Shown in pieces: positions 1 to 9,821 of a DNA stretch of 64,000 bases (the stretch's first letter is position 1; each line of letters starts with the position of its first letter). Under the pieces are notes generated by a model, which was given only the letters and a program-made list of their open reading frames with translations, was not told where the DNA came from and searched no databases. The stretch comes from Syntrophomonas palmitatica JCM 14374 (lineage in GTDB: Bacteria; Bacillota; Syntrophomonadia; Syntrophomonadales; Syntrophomonadaceae), in the NCBI RefSeq assembly GCF_001311885.1, contig NZ_BBCE01000004.1, positions 91,238 through 155,237 of the forward strand, read 5' to 3'. Both the position numbers and the translations under genes were made by a program.

Positions 1-68
1 CATAGGTTTTAAACTCAGGTCATAATAATTCAGCGTCTATTTTCGTATTGAATAAAAGGGGGATTTTT

Positions 69-707
69 TTGCGCATTTTTATTGATTCTGCTAATATAGA
101 GGAGATCAAAGAAGCAGCTGATATGGGTTTTATAGCTGGCGTGACCACCAATCCGAGCCTGGTAGCAAAGGAGCACCGTGATTATCACCAGGTATTAAAA
201 GAAATATGCGCTCTGGTTGACGGCCCCATCAGTGCCGAGGTAATCGGTTTGGACTACGAATCCATGATTCGTGAAGCGCAAGAACTGGCAGCGATTCATC
301 CCAATGTGGTCATTAAGATTCCTGTCACCGAGAACGGTCTGCGGGCTATCCACACCCTGAATCTCAAGGGGATTAAGACCAATGCCACCCTTGTTTTTTC
401 TGCCAACCAAGCCTTGCTGGCAGCCAGGTCAGGCGCCAGTTTTGTAAGTCCCTTTATAGGTCGAGTGGACGACAATGGTAATGATGGCCTTGCATTGCTG
501 CATGATATCGTAACCATTTTTGATCAGTATTTACTGGATACCGAAGTAATTGCTGCCAGCATTCGTCATCCCATGCATGCGGTAGAAGCGGCGCGTATGG
601 GCTCTCATATAGCCACCATACCGTTTTCGGTCATAAAGCTGATGATTAAACATCCCTTAACGGATGCAGGCATAGAGAAATTCCTGCAAGATTGGAAGAA
701 TAAATAA
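69..707 (+). CDS. Transaldolase / fructose-6-phosphate aldolase family (TalC/Fsa type)
   Basis: Small class I aldolase of about 212 residues, the usual length of the TalC/Fsa subfamily, acting in the cytosolic pentose phosphate pathway. The protein opens with [12 protein letters not shown] and carries GVTTNPSLV and the Schiff-base region VIKIPVT, with the likely catalytic lysine near residue 83. The frame is open from a TTG at 48, but the TTG at 69 fits better: AGGGGG lies 6 bases upstream and it matches the family N-terminus. The glpX gene for another sugar phosphate enzyme follows closely, as in many clostridia. Whether it is a true transaldolase or an F6P aldolase cannot be decided from sequence alone. 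Confidence 0.9.
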   Translation: MRIFIDSANIEEIKEAADMGFIAGVTTNPSLVAKEHRDYHQVLKEICALVDGPISAEVIGLDYESMIREAQELAAIHPNVVIKIPVTENGLRAIHTLNLKGIKTNATLVFSANQALLAARSGASFVSPFIGRVDDNGNDGLALLHDIVTIFDQYLLDTEVIAASIRHPMHAVEAARMGSHIATIPFSVIKLMIKHPLTDAGIEKFLQDWKNK

Positions 708-820
708 AATAATTGGCCCTAGGAGGACACAGATCATATTTTATTTTTTTAATTTCTATTGGTCATGATTTTCAATCTGTGTCAATCAGGGCGGAAGCGT
801 TTGTTTGGAGGGTTTGAATT

Positions 821-1814
821 TTGGAACGGGAATTGGCCTTGGAATTTGCCAGGGTTACGGAAGCGGCTGCTCTGGCTTCGGCGCGCTGTAGGCAAAGGCA
901 ACAAAGACGCTGCAGATGATGCTGCAGTGACAGCCATGAGGGTAATGTTTGATACGGTCTCGGTTGATGGCCTGGTAGTAATAGGCGAGGGCGAGATGGA
1001 TGAAGCGCCCATGCTGTATATCGGAGAAAAAGTAGGCATAGGAGCGGCTCCGGCTGTTGATATTGCGGTTGATCCTTTGGAGGGAACCAGTATAGTAGCC
1101 AAGGGTTTAACTGGAGCTATTTCCGTACTGGCGGTTGCTCCCCGCTCTTCTTTATTACATGCGCCTGATATGTATATGGATAAGATTGCTGTTGGTCCTG
1201 AATGCAGGGGCAGGGTTCACCTGGAAGCTACCGTAAAGGAAAATTTGAAGGAAGTGGCCCGGGCCCTGGACAAACTGATGAGCGAGGTTACAGTGGTAAT
1301 CTTGGACCGTCCGCGCCATCGGGAGATTATTGAAGAAGTCCGCCGGGCGGGAGCCCGGATAAAGCTCATTACTGACGGCGATGTATCTCCAGGGGTAGCT
1401 GCTGCTTATGAAGACTCTGGAGTTGATATACTTATGGGAATAGGCGGGGCTCCTGAAGGAGTAATAACCGCCGCGGCCTTAAAATGCCTGGGGGGCGATT
1501 TTCAAGGACGTCTGTGCCCGGAGGGTGACGAAGCTCCGGAGGAAATCCGCCGCTGCCACGAAATGGGAATCAGCGATGTTAACAAGGTTTTTTCTCTTGA
1601 TGAACTGGTAAAGTCAGATGATGTTATATTTGTAGCTACAGGCATTACCGATTCATTTTTGTTAAAGGGCGTACGCTACCATAAACGCCGGGGTATAACC
1701 CAAACGCTGGTTATGCGCAGTACCTCCGGTACCATTAGACACATTGAGGCATACCATCATTTAGATAAAAAGCCCTTATTCAAAGATCAACGTATTAAAA
1801 TCATTATGGAGTGA
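821..1814 (+). CDS. glpX: Fructose-1,6-bisphosphatase class II GlpX (frameshifted near 887)
   Basis: Hydrolyses fructose-1,6-bisphosphate in gluconeogenesis. The main frame shows the metal-binding segment DPLEGTSIVAKG and the GVITAAALKCLGG region typical of GlpX. The N-terminus is in another frame: a TTG at 821, 8 bases after GGAGGG, encodes LERELALEFARVTEAAALAS. The frame breaks at about 886-889, where the family's SARW-x-GKG requires two more bases (TGGG read as TG). Upstream residues in the main frame (from 759) are nonsense. The break looks like a sequence error rather than a true pseudogene, because the rest is intact and highly conserved. Confidence 0.85.
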
Positions 1815-2149
1815 TATTTGATAAAAAGTTTATGGGCAGGTTATTTTTTTTGTTTTTCTAAGGTATAATAAATACAGGAATATTCAATATTTCCTTCAGG
1901 TGACACTTCGAGCAGCGCTTCCGTACTTTCATGTCCTATGGAACCGGCGTTTAAGTTTCGGTATTGTTTGAGATTACGGCGCTAACCAGATTTTCAGGCA
2001 GATTTTGCGTGTTAAAAGCGATTATGCTCATCCTGTTCAGGATTAAGTTTTATTAGACGGGACAACGTTTCCAATCTCTTACTCTTTTTCCTAATGATTT
2101 TACCGGAAACAATTAATTTGGAAATAAATAATACGAAAGGAGGCAATCA
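1815..2149 (+). promoter_or_regulatory. 335-base rho leader region with candidate promoter
   Basis: No gene is visible. A TATAAT at 1864-1869 has a weak -35 (TTATTT, 1841-1846) 17 bases upstream, so transcription of rho may start near 1876, leaving a long 5' leader of about 270 bases. A long leader would fit autoregulated rho genes, but no conserved riboswitch fold was recognised. A strong AAAGGAGG precedes the rho start. Confidence 0.4.
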
Positions 2150-3451
2150 TTGGGTATCAACATTTCAGAACTGGATAACAAGACCATGGTCGAGTTATAC
2201 CAGATAGCCAGAGAATTAAACTTAATCGGTTATTCAAAACTGCGCAAGAAAGAGCTGGTTTTCGAAATAACCAAGGCGCTCACGCATTCGGACGAACTCC
2301 TGGAGGCCCAGGGAGTGCTGGAAATTATGCCGGACGGGTATGGATTTCTGCGGCCGTTTGCTTACCTGCCCAGCCAGGAAGATATTTATGTTTCCCCTTC
2401 GCAAATCAGGAAGTTTGAGCTGCGCACGGGAGACCGCGTAGGGGGGCAGGTGCGTTCGCCCAAAGATAACGAGAGATTCTTTGCCCTGCTGAAGGTAATG
2501 AATGTCAACAGCTTTCCCCCGGAAGATTCTGTTAAACGTATTCACTTCGATGCGCTTACACCCTTATACCCCAGGGAAAAATTAAAATTGGAGACAGAAC
2601 CGCAGGAATTTCCCGCCCGGATTATTGATCTCATTTCACCTATCGGCAAGGGCCAACGCGGCCTAATTGTTGCGCCGCCCAAGGCCGGAAAAACTATTTT
2701 GCTGCAGAAGATAGCACGGGGTATAACCGTTAATCATCCTGAGGTGGAACTGATTATCCTGCTGGTGGACGAACGACCGGAAGAAGTTACTGATATGCAG
2801 CGTTCCACCCAGGCTGAAGTGGTGGCATCTACTTTTGATGAACCACCTGAAAATCATGTAAAAGTGACGGATATGGTGCTGGAACGTGCCAAGAGGCTGG
2901 TCGAACATAAGAAAGATGTAGTAATTTTAATGGATAGCCTTACCCGCCTGGCCCGGGCGCATAACCTGGTAGTGCCGCCCAGCGGGCGTACTTTGTCTGG
3001 CGGTATTGATCCGGCTTCACTGGATAAACCCAAGCGTTTCTTTGGATCCGCACGTAATATAGAAGAGGGAGGCAGCCTGACCATAATTGCTACCGCCCTG
3101 GTAGAAACGGGATCACGTATGGATGAGGTTATTTTCGAAGAATTCAAAGGACGCGGTAATATGGAACTGGTTTTGGATCGTAAGCTGGCGGAAAGACGGA
3201 TTTTCCCGGCTATTGATATCAAACGTTCCGGTACCCGCAAAGAAGAGTTATTGCTCAGCACCGAGGAATTGGAGCTGAGCTGGATAATGCGCAATACTAT
3301 TAGTGAACTAAACCCGGTTGATACTATGCAGGTCATTTTAAAAACATTAAAAGATACCAGATCCAATCAGGACTTGTTGCGGGCTGCCCCTCTGGTATTC
3401 GGCGATAAACGTGAATATCAGCGTAATGGCAGCTACAGATATGAATCCTGA
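2150..3451 (+). CDS. rho: Transcription termination factor Rho
   Basis: Hexameric RNA helicase that ends transcription at Rho-dependent sites; 433 residues, normal length. An N-terminal Rho_N helical segment (about 5-45) precedes the RNA-binding cold-shock-like domain with DGYGFLRP (about 58-65). The ATPase domain has Walker A APPKAGKT and Walker [11 protein letters not shown], then the [21 protein letters not shown]-loop/R-loop region. The start is TTG at 2150 with AAAGGAGG just upstream. It is followed by an intrinsic terminator, so it is probably monocistronic or the last gene of its unit. Confidence 0.97.
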   Translation: MGINISELDNKTMVELYQIARELNLIGYSKLRKKELVFEITKALTHSDELLEAQGVLEIMPDGYGFLRPFAYLPSQEDIYVSPSQIRKFELRTGDRVGGQVRSPKDNERFFALLKVMNVNSFPPEDSVKRIHFDALTPLYPREKLKLETEPQEFPARIIDLISPIGKGQRGLIVAPPKAGKTILLQKIARGITVNHPEVELIILLVDERPEEVTDMQRSTQAEVVASTFDEPPENHVKVTDMVLERAKRLVEHKKDVVILMDSLTRLARAHNLVVPPSGRTLSGGIDPASLDKPKRFFGSARNIEEGGSLTIIATALVETGSRMDEVIFEEFKGRGNMELVLDRKLAERRIFPAIDIKRSGTRKEELLLSTEELELSWIMRNTISELNPVDTMQVILKTLKDTRSNQDLLRAAPLVFGDKREYQRNGSYRYES

Positions 3452-3502
3452 ATTAAGATGCCAAGGAATAATTGAATAAAGCAGGTAAAATGAGAGAAAA
3501 AT

Positions 3503-3528
3503 AAAGGGCAGAGAGCCCTTTATTTTTT
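3503..3528 (+). terminator. Intrinsic terminator after rho
   Basis: A 7-bp stem AAAGGGC / GCCCTTT (3503-3509 with 3515-3521) with a 5-base loop is followed by ATTTTTT. It sits directly before the M23 peptidase gene. Confidence 0.75.
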
Positions 3529-3540
3529 GGGCTGCTGGAA

Positions 3541-4410
3541 ATGAGGTGGATGTTCATCAGGAATAAGGTAGTAAGCGTGCTGTTGGTTTGTATAAGCGCG
3601 GTTGCGGTGATGGCAAACCCGGCGGGGGCAGCTTTAAGCCACGGGAAGTTTTCCCCTTTGTTCAGGAGCGCTTCGGCTATAAGACAACAGATGGCAATCA
3701 GCTATCAAATTAAGGATGGGGATACCCTGTGGGATATTGCCCGAAAATATGATGTAGATCTTACGACTCTGCTGAATCTGAACGGTTTAAATGACAACAG
3801 CATTCTGCATATAGGCCAAAGTATTAAAATACCCAGCCAGCATTCACCCCTGCACATTATAAGCTCTGGAGAGACCCTGTGGGATATAGCTGCGCTATAC
3901 AATTGTTCGGTAGCAGAATTACAATCCTTAAACCCGGCTGTGGATGCCGAATGTTTAAAAATTGGTGACAGCTTAATTTTACCGCGCGGAAAGCAGCCTG
4001 TTCTGGCCATGAAGAATGTATCACGAGGGATTGGCTTCAGTTCATTTATTAGTTGGCCAATTATGGGGACCATAACATCTTATTTTGGGTGGCGCAGCCT
4101 GGGCTATCATTTTGGTGTGGATATCGCTGCCAGTCTGGGCGATCCGGTTCAGGCCGCTGCAGACGGGGTAGTATCATTTGCCGGCTGGAAAGGCAATTAC
4201 GGCAAGGTTATATTTATTGACCATTCTGGAGGCCGCCGGACCGTCTATGGCCACTTGAGCAAAATCCTGGTACAAAACGGGCAAAGGATAAGCCGGGGCC
4301 AGGTAATAGGTAAAATAGGAGTTACCGGCCGAACTACCGGACCGCATTTGCATTTTGAGGTCAGGGAAAAAGGCCGATGTATGAACCCTCTGAGGTATTT
4401 GAAATCTTAA
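3541..4410 (+). CDS. Secreted cell-wall peptidase: two LysM repeats plus M23 endopeptidase
   Basis: A predicted exported peptidoglycan hydrolase of 289 residues. A hydrophobic signal segment (about 9-30, ending near PAGA) is followed by two LysM peptidoglycan-binding repeats (about 54-97 and 104-147), each with the DTLWDIA/ETLWDIA signature. The C-terminal M23 (lysostaphin/LytM) zinc peptidase domain has H190-x3-D194 (YHFGVDIA), YGHLS, and the H269-L-H271 motif (GPHLHFEV). All zinc ligands are present, so it should be an active DD- or glycyl-endopeptidase rather than an EnvC/NlpD-type activator. The start codon is uncertain: ATG at 3541 has a weak ribosome site and ATG at 3550 is an alternative. 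Confidence 0.88.
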   Translation: MRWMFIRNKVVSVLLVCISAVAVMANPAGAALSHGKFSPLFRSASAIRQQMAISYQIKDGDTLWDIARKYDVDLTTLLNLNGLNDNSILHIGQSIKIPSQHSPLHIISSGETLWDIAALYNCSVAELQSLNPAVDAECLKIGDSLILPRGKQPVLAMKNVSRGIGFSSFISWPIMGTITSYFGWRSLGYHFGVDIAASLGDPVQAAADGVVSFAGWKGNYGKVIFIDHSGGRRTVYGHLSKILVQNGQRISRGQVIGKIGVTGRTTGPHLHFEVREKGRCMNPLRYLKS

Positions 4411-4433
4411 AACCCCCCTCAGGGGGTTTTTTA
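4410..4433 (+). terminator. Intrinsic terminator after M23 peptidase gene
   Basis: AAACCCCCCTC and AGGGGGTTTTTT form a GC-rich hairpin with a T tract, beginning at the stop codon of the peptidase gene. Confidence 0.8.
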
Positions 4434-4499
4434 TGCCTGTGGATGGTATAGTCTTATATAGGGAGTTCAAGGCATAATTACGGGGGTTTTAAAGATAAG

Positions 4500-5753
4500 A
4501 TGTACTTTACAATGTACGCTAATTCGCGTGGTGAAGTAATAGAACATCCGGGACTGGAGATGCTGGGCCGCAGCGGCGGCCAGTGGATTTCACCTGCCCC
4601 GGATGAAATGATACCTTTGCCGCGCGGAGCATCCCTGGTAAGTTTGCCCGGTTTCTTGCCGGTAGGAATTTCTGTTAAACAAAACACAGAATGTCTGGAA
4701 ACAGAACCGGTCAGCGGAGAGCCAGTTTTGGCGGTGGCGGCTTTGCTGCCGCAGGGTTTTACCCGGACCCTGCTGCCGGCCTGTGTCAGTCCCAACCAGA
4801 ACAAGATGCCGTTGTTAGGTTATGCAGCTATAGGATTTAAAAACGGCAAGATATACGTAGCCGCTGTGCAAAGCGATGAACACAAAAAATGGCATCCGGT
4901 AAATTATAATACCGAGGGTTTGCCCGCCCGGGTACAAAAGCTGCTCAAAAGGTACCCGGATAACCGCATTTACAGGCAATTGGCTCACTGTTCCCTGCAT
5001 TATGGATGTTTTACCGCCCAGAATATTTTCTACCAGCGCTGGGAAGGCGGAATCCCTACTATGAAAAACTGTAATGCGAATTGCCTGGGTTGTATATCTG
5101 AAAACCATGTTGGTAACGATTCTCCCCAGCAGCGCTTGCGGATATCACCTACGGTCCAGGAAATAACTCAGGTCGGCAGAGAGCATCTTGCTCGGGCTGC
5201 AGACGGAATTATCAGTTTTGGTCAGGGGTGTGAAGGTGAACCGGCCTTAAACGCAGACAAGCTTGCGGCAGCCATTAGGGGTATTCGCAAGGATTGTGAC
5301 CAGGGGAGCATCAACATTAATACCAATGCGGGTTTCACCAGAGGAATTCGCCGGGTGTGTGATGCCGGGCTTGATTCGATGAGGGTAACCATATTTTCCT
5401 GTGTAAAAGATCATTATAATGAATACCACCGCCCGCGCAGCTATTCTCTAGAAAACGTACAGGAATCGATCAGCTATGCTAAAGACAAGGGTTTATATGT
5501 GTCAGTAAACCTCCTGGTATTTCCCGGTTTTACTGACCGTCCTGAAGAGATAGATGCTTTGCTGGAGTTTGCGCGTTCTAACCGGGTCGATATGATTCAA
5601 CTGCGCAACCTTAATTTTGATCCGGATATATTGCTAAATCATTTTCCTCCAGGTGGCAACCCGGTAGGGATAACTGAATTCCTGGCTATTCTGCAGCAAG
5701 AACTGCCGGAGGTTAGAACGGGTTCATACAGTCTTCCGTATAGCCGGGTTTAA
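4500..5753 (+). CDS. Radical SAM protein of unknown function
   Basis: A 417-residue radical SAM enzyme. The 4Fe-4S cluster motif CNANCLGC (CxxxCxxC, C191/C195/C198) is clear, followed by SFGQGCEGEP, resembling the GGE-type SAM-binding segment, and beta strands ending in SVNLLVFPGFTDRPEE. About 190 residues precede the cluster; that N-terminal part resembles nothing I can name. The substrate is unknown. Terminators lie upstream and the YhaM gene starts 30 bases downstream, so the two may be co-transcribed. The start is taken as ATG 4500; ATG 4512 is an alternative. Confidence 0.75.
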   Translation: MYFTMYANSRGEVIEHPGLEMLGRSGGQWISPAPDEMIPLPRGASLVSLPGFLPVGISVKQNTECLETEPVSGEPVLAVAALLPQGFTRTLLPACVSPNQNKMPLLGYAAIGFKNGKIYVAAVQSDEHKKWHPVNYNTEGLPARVQKLLKRYPDNRIYRQLAHCSLHYGCFTAQNIFYQRWEGGIPTMKNCNANCLGCISENHVGNDSPQQRLRISPTVQEITQVGREHLARAADGIISFGQGCEGEPALNADKLAAAIRGIRKDCDQGSININTNAGFTRGIRRVCDAGLDSMRVTIFSCVKDHYNEYHRPRSYSLENVQESISYAKDKGLYVSVNLLVFPGFTDRPEEIDALLEFARSNRVDMIQLRNLNFDPDILLNHFPPGGNPVGITEFLAILQQELPEVRTGSYSLPYSRV

Positions 5754-5782
5754 AATAACTGAACTGACGGGGAGAGTTTTTA

Positions 5783-6777
5783 ATGTCTAATAAAGGACCT
5801 TATAGTGTAGCCGAATTAAAGACCCTGGCCAATGGCAGCCAGGCTGGGGCAAATACCTGCTCCTGGAAAAAAACCAGCGTAAACTTAAAGACGGACGGGA
5901 GGTTATCAACCTGAAGGTCGGCGATGCTTCAGGTGAAATCGATGTGGTCTGTTGGGATAACTGCCAGATTTCAGGACAGCTTGAAAATGGTTATGTGGTC
6001 GGCGTCCTGGGAGACATGGGGACATATAATAACCGCTCCCAGTTGACCGCCAGGAGAATTAAAATCCTGGAGGATGATCCCGCGCCGTATATGAGGGGTC
6101 CGGGAGTTCCTGTGCAGAACTTGCATTATGAGTTTAAGCTTTTGCTTAACAGTATTGACAATAGTTTTATGAAGACCCTCCTGGAACGAATTTTTAATGA
6201 AGCCACGGAAAAAATGTTTGTGAATGCCCCGGCGGCGCGAAAAATACATCATCACTATACGGGCGGGCTTTTAGAGCATACATTGAATGTAGCCCGTTCC
6301 TGTAAGCATGCTGCCGAAAGCTATCCCGAACTTAACCGTGATCTATTAATTACCGGCGCCCTTCTTCATGATATTGGTAAGATATGGGAGTATGAAATTA
6401 AAGCCGCTCCCCAATATACCGCCGCAGGCAGGCTGATGGGCCATATAGTCCTGGGAAGCGAACTGCTGAATGAAAAGATCAAGGAACTTCGCCAGGAAGG
6501 CATGGACTTTCCCGATAAACTGGAATGGATGCTCAAGCATATGATACTAAGCCACCACGGCAGTCTGGAATTCGGGTCTCCGGTAGTGCCTTTATTCCCG
6601 GAAGCCTTTGTTCTTTACATGATGGATAATCTGGACGCCAAGCTGTTTGTCTACAAAGAAAAGATTAATGAAAATGCCGGGCAGGACGAGCTGTTTACTT
6701 CTTATGACAGCTTCTTTGGGCAGTATTTTTTCACCTACCGCTTACCTTCTGAAAATAACGGAGGCCAGGATGAGTAA
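5783..6777 (+). CDS. YhaM-like 3'-5' exoribonuclease, OB-fold plus HD domain (frameshifted near 5844)
   Basis: Resembles the YhaM/CBF1 family: an OB-fold nucleic-acid domain followed by an HD metal-dependent domain. In the first frame MSNKGPYSVAELKT starts at ATG 5783 after GGGGAGA. After a one-base deletion in AGGCTGGGGC (5841-5850) the protein continues as WGKYLLLEKNQRKLKDGREV and KVGDASGEIDVVCWD. The HD domain shows HHYTGGLLEHTLNV, then GALLHDIGK (the HD pair) and MILSHHG. The stop overlaps the next start by 8 bases, implying translational coupling to the oxidoreductase. The break is probably a sequencing error. Confidence 0.82.
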
Positions 6778-7888
6778 ATACGAAACCGAAGTAGACATTG
6801 TGGTGGTAGGCGCAGGAGTTATAGGCCTGGCCGCAGCTGTGGAATTAGCGCATAGAAATCCCGCCGCCCAGATTCTTTTAATAGAGAAAAACCGCGGTTA
6901 CGGTCAGGAAGTTTCCAGCCGCAGCAGCGAGGTTATTCATGCCGGGCTCTACTACCCGCCGGGCAGCCTTAAAGCCAGGTTCTGCGCGGAAGGGAACCGC
7001 CTCCTGTATGAATTCTGTACTCAATATAGGATACCGCATCGCTGCACCGGTAAGCTCGTAACCGCAACCGTTGCAGAAGAGGCGGTTGATCTGCAAAAAC
7101 TATACCAAAAAGCGATTAGCAATGGGGTAGAAGTTGATTACCTGGAAGCCGGGCAGGTTAAGATAATGGAGCCGCACGTACAGGCTGTGGCAGCTTTATT
7201 TTCGCCTACAACCGGCATAATTGACAGCCACCGGTTTATGTACGCCCTCTTTTATAAGGCACGTCAAAACGGGGTAACTGTCTTATTCAATTCACCATTG
7301 CATAATATTGAAGTGCTTGCCAACAGTTACATCTTGGTTTTCGCCCGGGAGAGAATCAAAAGCAGGGTAGTCATAAACTGTGCAGGATTACACAGTGATG
7401 TTGTAGCCGCGATGGCGGGATTAGATATTGATGAAACCGGGTATCGCCTGCATTACTGTCGGGGAGAATATTACCGCCTGCGCAGGCGATATGAGTTTGC
7501 CCACCTGGTTTATCCCCTGCCAGAGAAAAACGGCTTGGGAATACACCTGACCCTCGATTTGCAGGGCGGACAGAGATTAGGACCTGACACTAGGTACGTT
7601 GACACGATTGATTACAGCATCGATGATAGTTATAAAGAAAAGTTCTATTTTGCCGCTCGCCGCTATCTGCCCTGGCTGGAAATGGAGGATTTACAGCCGG
7701 ACTATGCCGGAATACGCCCCAAGCTGCAAACCGAAGGCGGGGAGTTCAGGGATTTTGTAATAAACGAGGAGTCTTGCCATGGCTTGCCCGGCTTTATTAA
7801 CCTTATAGGGATCGAATCCCCGGGGCTTACCGCCGCTCTGGCTATTGCCCGTTACGCAGCCAAACTGGTGGAGAATATGTTCAATTAG
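6770..7888 (+). CDS. FAD-dependent oxidoreductase, L-2-hydroxyglutarate oxidase (LhgO)-like
   Basis: A 372-residue DAO-family flavoprotein. The N-terminus has the dinucleotide-binding motif DIVVVGAGVIGLAAA (GxGxxG), then IEKNRGYGQEVSSRSSEVIH and AGLYYPPGSLKA, typical of the LhgO/glycerol-3-phosphate dehydrogenase-like group. The C-terminal NLIGIESPGLTAALAIA closes the FAD site. The start is ATG 6770, overlapping the YhaM-like gene; GGAGGCC lies just upstream. The TAG stop is embedded in an ATTAGCCAC dispersed repeat. Oxidation of a 2-hydroxyacid is plausible, but the substrate is not proven. Confidence 0.8.
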   Translation: MSKYETEVDIVVVGAGVIGLAAAVELAHRNPAAQILLIEKNRGYGQEVSSRSSEVIHAGLYYPPGSLKARFCAEGNRLLYEFCTQYRIPHRCTGKLVTATVAEEAVDLQKLYQKAISNGVEVDYLEAGQVKIMEPHVQAVAALFSPTTGIIDSHRFMYALFYKARQNGVTVLFNSPLHNIEVLANSYILVFARERIKSRVVINCAGLHSDVVAAMAGLDIDETGYRLHYCRGEYYRLRRRYEFAHLVYPLPEKNGLGIHLTLDLQGGQRLGPDTRYVDTIDYSIDDSYKEKFYFAARRYLPWLEMEDLQPDYAGIRPKLQTEGGEFRDFVINEESCHGLPGFINLIGIESPGLTAALAIARYAAKLVENMFN

Positions 7889-7972
7889 CCACCGAGTAAC
7901 ACTGATTATCACGAAGGTATTGGTGCAGTTAATTCCTTTTGCCTTCGCTATGGCTGAAGGGCTTAACAATGA

Positions 7973-8623
7973 TTATTTAAGAGAATAGCTTTCCAGGGCA
8001 GATGTGACGGCCTCTTGGTCCGCTAGAAACTCGCGTTTTATCAAGCCGACATCTTGCTGATAATATTCATACACCACGTAGTCAGGACCGCTGATTTTAA
8101 CCTGCAGGCAGTTTTTGAATTCACCTGCCGGAGTGCTGACTTGCGCTTTAAGGCTGACTATTTTACGCTGGTTGCGGTCGTCAGATTTCCAACTGTTGCC
8201 GACTTTTATGGGAGTCTGAAGAAAGATTGTATTGTCATTGGGAGTGAAGCCGCCGGCTAAAATATTTTGGGAATCATAGTTTTCGCCCTGAAAATAGACG
8301 CGGGTAAGCGCGCTTTTATCAAAAGTGTACACAGAAATACTGGTAGTGCCGCCGTTTGCTTCCCTTACCTGTGCAAAATTGCCTTTTGTGAATAGCACTT
8401 CGCGGGTAAATGAGGCAAACTCGTTGCCGCTGCCCTGGTAAGACCATTTGGCTCCTTTATTTAACGGAAAATAATCAACTGGCATAACCGCCGGATTTTT
8501 TTCCGAAACTGGCTTGGGAGTGGTTTTAATTTGATCGTTTTTACCGGCCTGCTGTTCACATCCTCCCGTTGCCATTAACAATAAAAGCATTATAATTAAT
8601 ACAAAAGGCTTGTTTCGCTGCAA
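7973..8623 (-). CDS. Predicted lipoprotein of unknown function
   Basis: About 216 residues from a TTG at 8623, preceded by AGGGGGTAATGG on the minus strand. The N-terminus LQRNKPFVLIIMLLLLMA is followed by a lipobox-like TGGC, so the mature protein would be lipid-anchored at the outer face of the membrane. The body (VDYFPLNKGAKWSYQGSGNE, YVVYEYYQQDVGLIKREFL) resembles beta-rich single-domain lipoproteins with a YFPL..G..W.Y motif. No enzymatic motif is visible. The reading frame stays open upstream to 8686, but that start lacks a ribosome site. Confidence 0.65.
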   Translation of the reverse strand: MQRNKPFVLIIMLLLLMATGGCEQQAGKNDQIKTTPKPVSEKNPAVMPVDYFPLNKGAKWSYQGSGNEFASFTREVLFTKGNFAQVREANGGTTSISVYTFDKSALTRVYFQGENYDSQNILAGGFTPNDNTIFLQTPIKVGNSWKSDDRNQRKIVSLKAQVSTPAGEFKNCLQVKISGPDYVVYEYYQQDVGLIKREFLADQEAVTSALESYSLK

Positions 8624-8717
8624 ACCATTACCCCCTGCGGAAAGAATCTTATTAAATTTTAACCAATATGGGGGTTTTTTACCCATAGGAAGGCAAAATT
8701 GAAGCGGAGGGAAAAAT

Positions 8718-8990
8718 ATGTCCAGGGGAAATCGGGTTTTAAACGGGGTAACTCTGATTGTAGTAATTGCATTTTTTATTTCGGCTTTGTTTTGGCGATT
8801 TAACTGGGGCGGATACTTATTTCCGGTTATGGTTTTGGCGGGGATCTGTTTCTTATCTGGTTATCTATTAGCAGACTGGAAAAAACTAAGCCGCAGCGAA
8901 AAATGGGCGATTATGCTAAGTATAATTGCCTGGGCGGCAGTAGCTTGCAGCGTAGTGCCTAACTGGGGTTTATTTGCCCGCCTGTTCTAA
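8718..8990 (+). CDS. Small integral membrane protein (three predicted helices)
   Basis: 90 residues with hydrophobic stretches at about 9-25 (VTLIVVIAFFISALFW), 30-50 and 63-88. ATG 8718 follows GCGGAGGGA with good spacing. It is divergent from the lipoprotein gene and its 3' end overlaps the convergent eIF2B-like gene by 21 bases. No family recognised; probably a real but uncharacterised membrane protein. Confidence 0.6.
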   Translation: MSRGNRVLNGVTLIVVIAFFISALFWRFNWGGYLFPVMVLAGICFLSGYLLADWKKLSRSEKWAIMLSIIAWAAVACSVVPNWGLFARLF

Positions 8991-9821
8991 AAACAATTGT
9001 GCATCGTCAGGTTTTACCAGGCCCTTTTCCGTGATAATCCCGGTTAAATACATACCGGGTATTATATCAAAGCCTTCTTCCGGAACCAGAGTATTATTTG
9101 AGGAAAATTTAATGGTTTCACCCAGGACATAAACGGGGATGTTTATTTCAAAACCGGCTTTGGCTGCGGCAAGGCTGGGATAGCCGTTTACCAGAGAACC
9201 ATCTGACAGAACAGCATCCGCTCCCAACAGAACCATATCGGCCTTAGTTATGATATCAGGAATTGAGGTGTCGGGAAACACCTGACAGGGGATGTTGTCC
9301 GGCGCAAGTTGTTGGGCAATAAGTTCCCCATATGCTATGTTCTGAAAAGAAGAACAGGACTCTGCCGCCAGCAGGGAATAATATTTCCCCTCTCGCCAGG
9401 CTCGCAAAAGACAGGCCGCTATGGCCGAACTATAGCTGCAGGTCAGTATAATCATGTTGGCTGAAATTAGGTTAGCTCCTTGTTCTATAACCTTCAGCCG
9501 AGCCTGTTCCATTTCATTTATGCAATCATCGCAAAGATGGACGGCGGTCTGTTGCAAGACAGGCAAGTTGTCAAAAGAGGCAACTTGCTGCAATAGATGG
9601 TTGATATAGATGTTCATCGCGTTGCTGATGGATGCCATACTGGGCCGGCAAAGACTCAGTTCGCGCGCAGCTTGAACCATATAAGCCAGGAGTTCTGCCG
9701 TACTGCCGGAACAGTTTTGCTGAGCTAGTTGCCGCAGTAACTCCAGGGCTTGGCAGGTAAGCTGAAAGGCCCCATGCTGCCGGTCATTTTTTATTTTTTC
9801 AATTCCTGCCGCAAGATTCAT
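8970..9821 (-). CDS. eIF2B alpha/beta/delta-like protein (ribose-1,5-bisphosphate isomerase / MtnA superfamily)
   Basis: 283 residues. An N-terminal helical half is followed by a Rossmann-like half with ILTCSYSSAIAACL (phosphate-binding STT-type loop) and MVLLGADAVLSDGSLVNGYP, the conserved GADA..DG signature of the superfamily. Members include archaeal R15P isomerase and methylthioribose-1-phosphate isomerase; this protein is closer to the unspecialised eIF2B-like group (inference). It overlaps the upstream Nudix gene by 4 bases (ATGA), so the two are translationally coupled and may share a nucleotide or sugar-phosphate substrate. The start at 9821 coincides with that overlap. Confidence 0.78.
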   Translation of the reverse strand: MNLAAGIEKIKNDRQHGAFQLTCQALELLRQLAQQNCSGSTAELLAYMVQAARELSLCRPSMASISNAMNIYINHLLQQVASFDNLPVLQQTAVHLCDDCINEMEQARLKVIEQGANLISANMIILTCSYSSAIAACLLRAWREGKYYSLLAAESCSSFQNIAYGELIAQQLAPDNIPCQVFPDTSIPDIITKADMVLLGADAVLSDGSLVNGYPSLAAAKAGFEINIPVYVLGETIKFSSNNTLVPEEGFDIIPGMYLTGIITEKGLVKPDDAQLFLEQAGK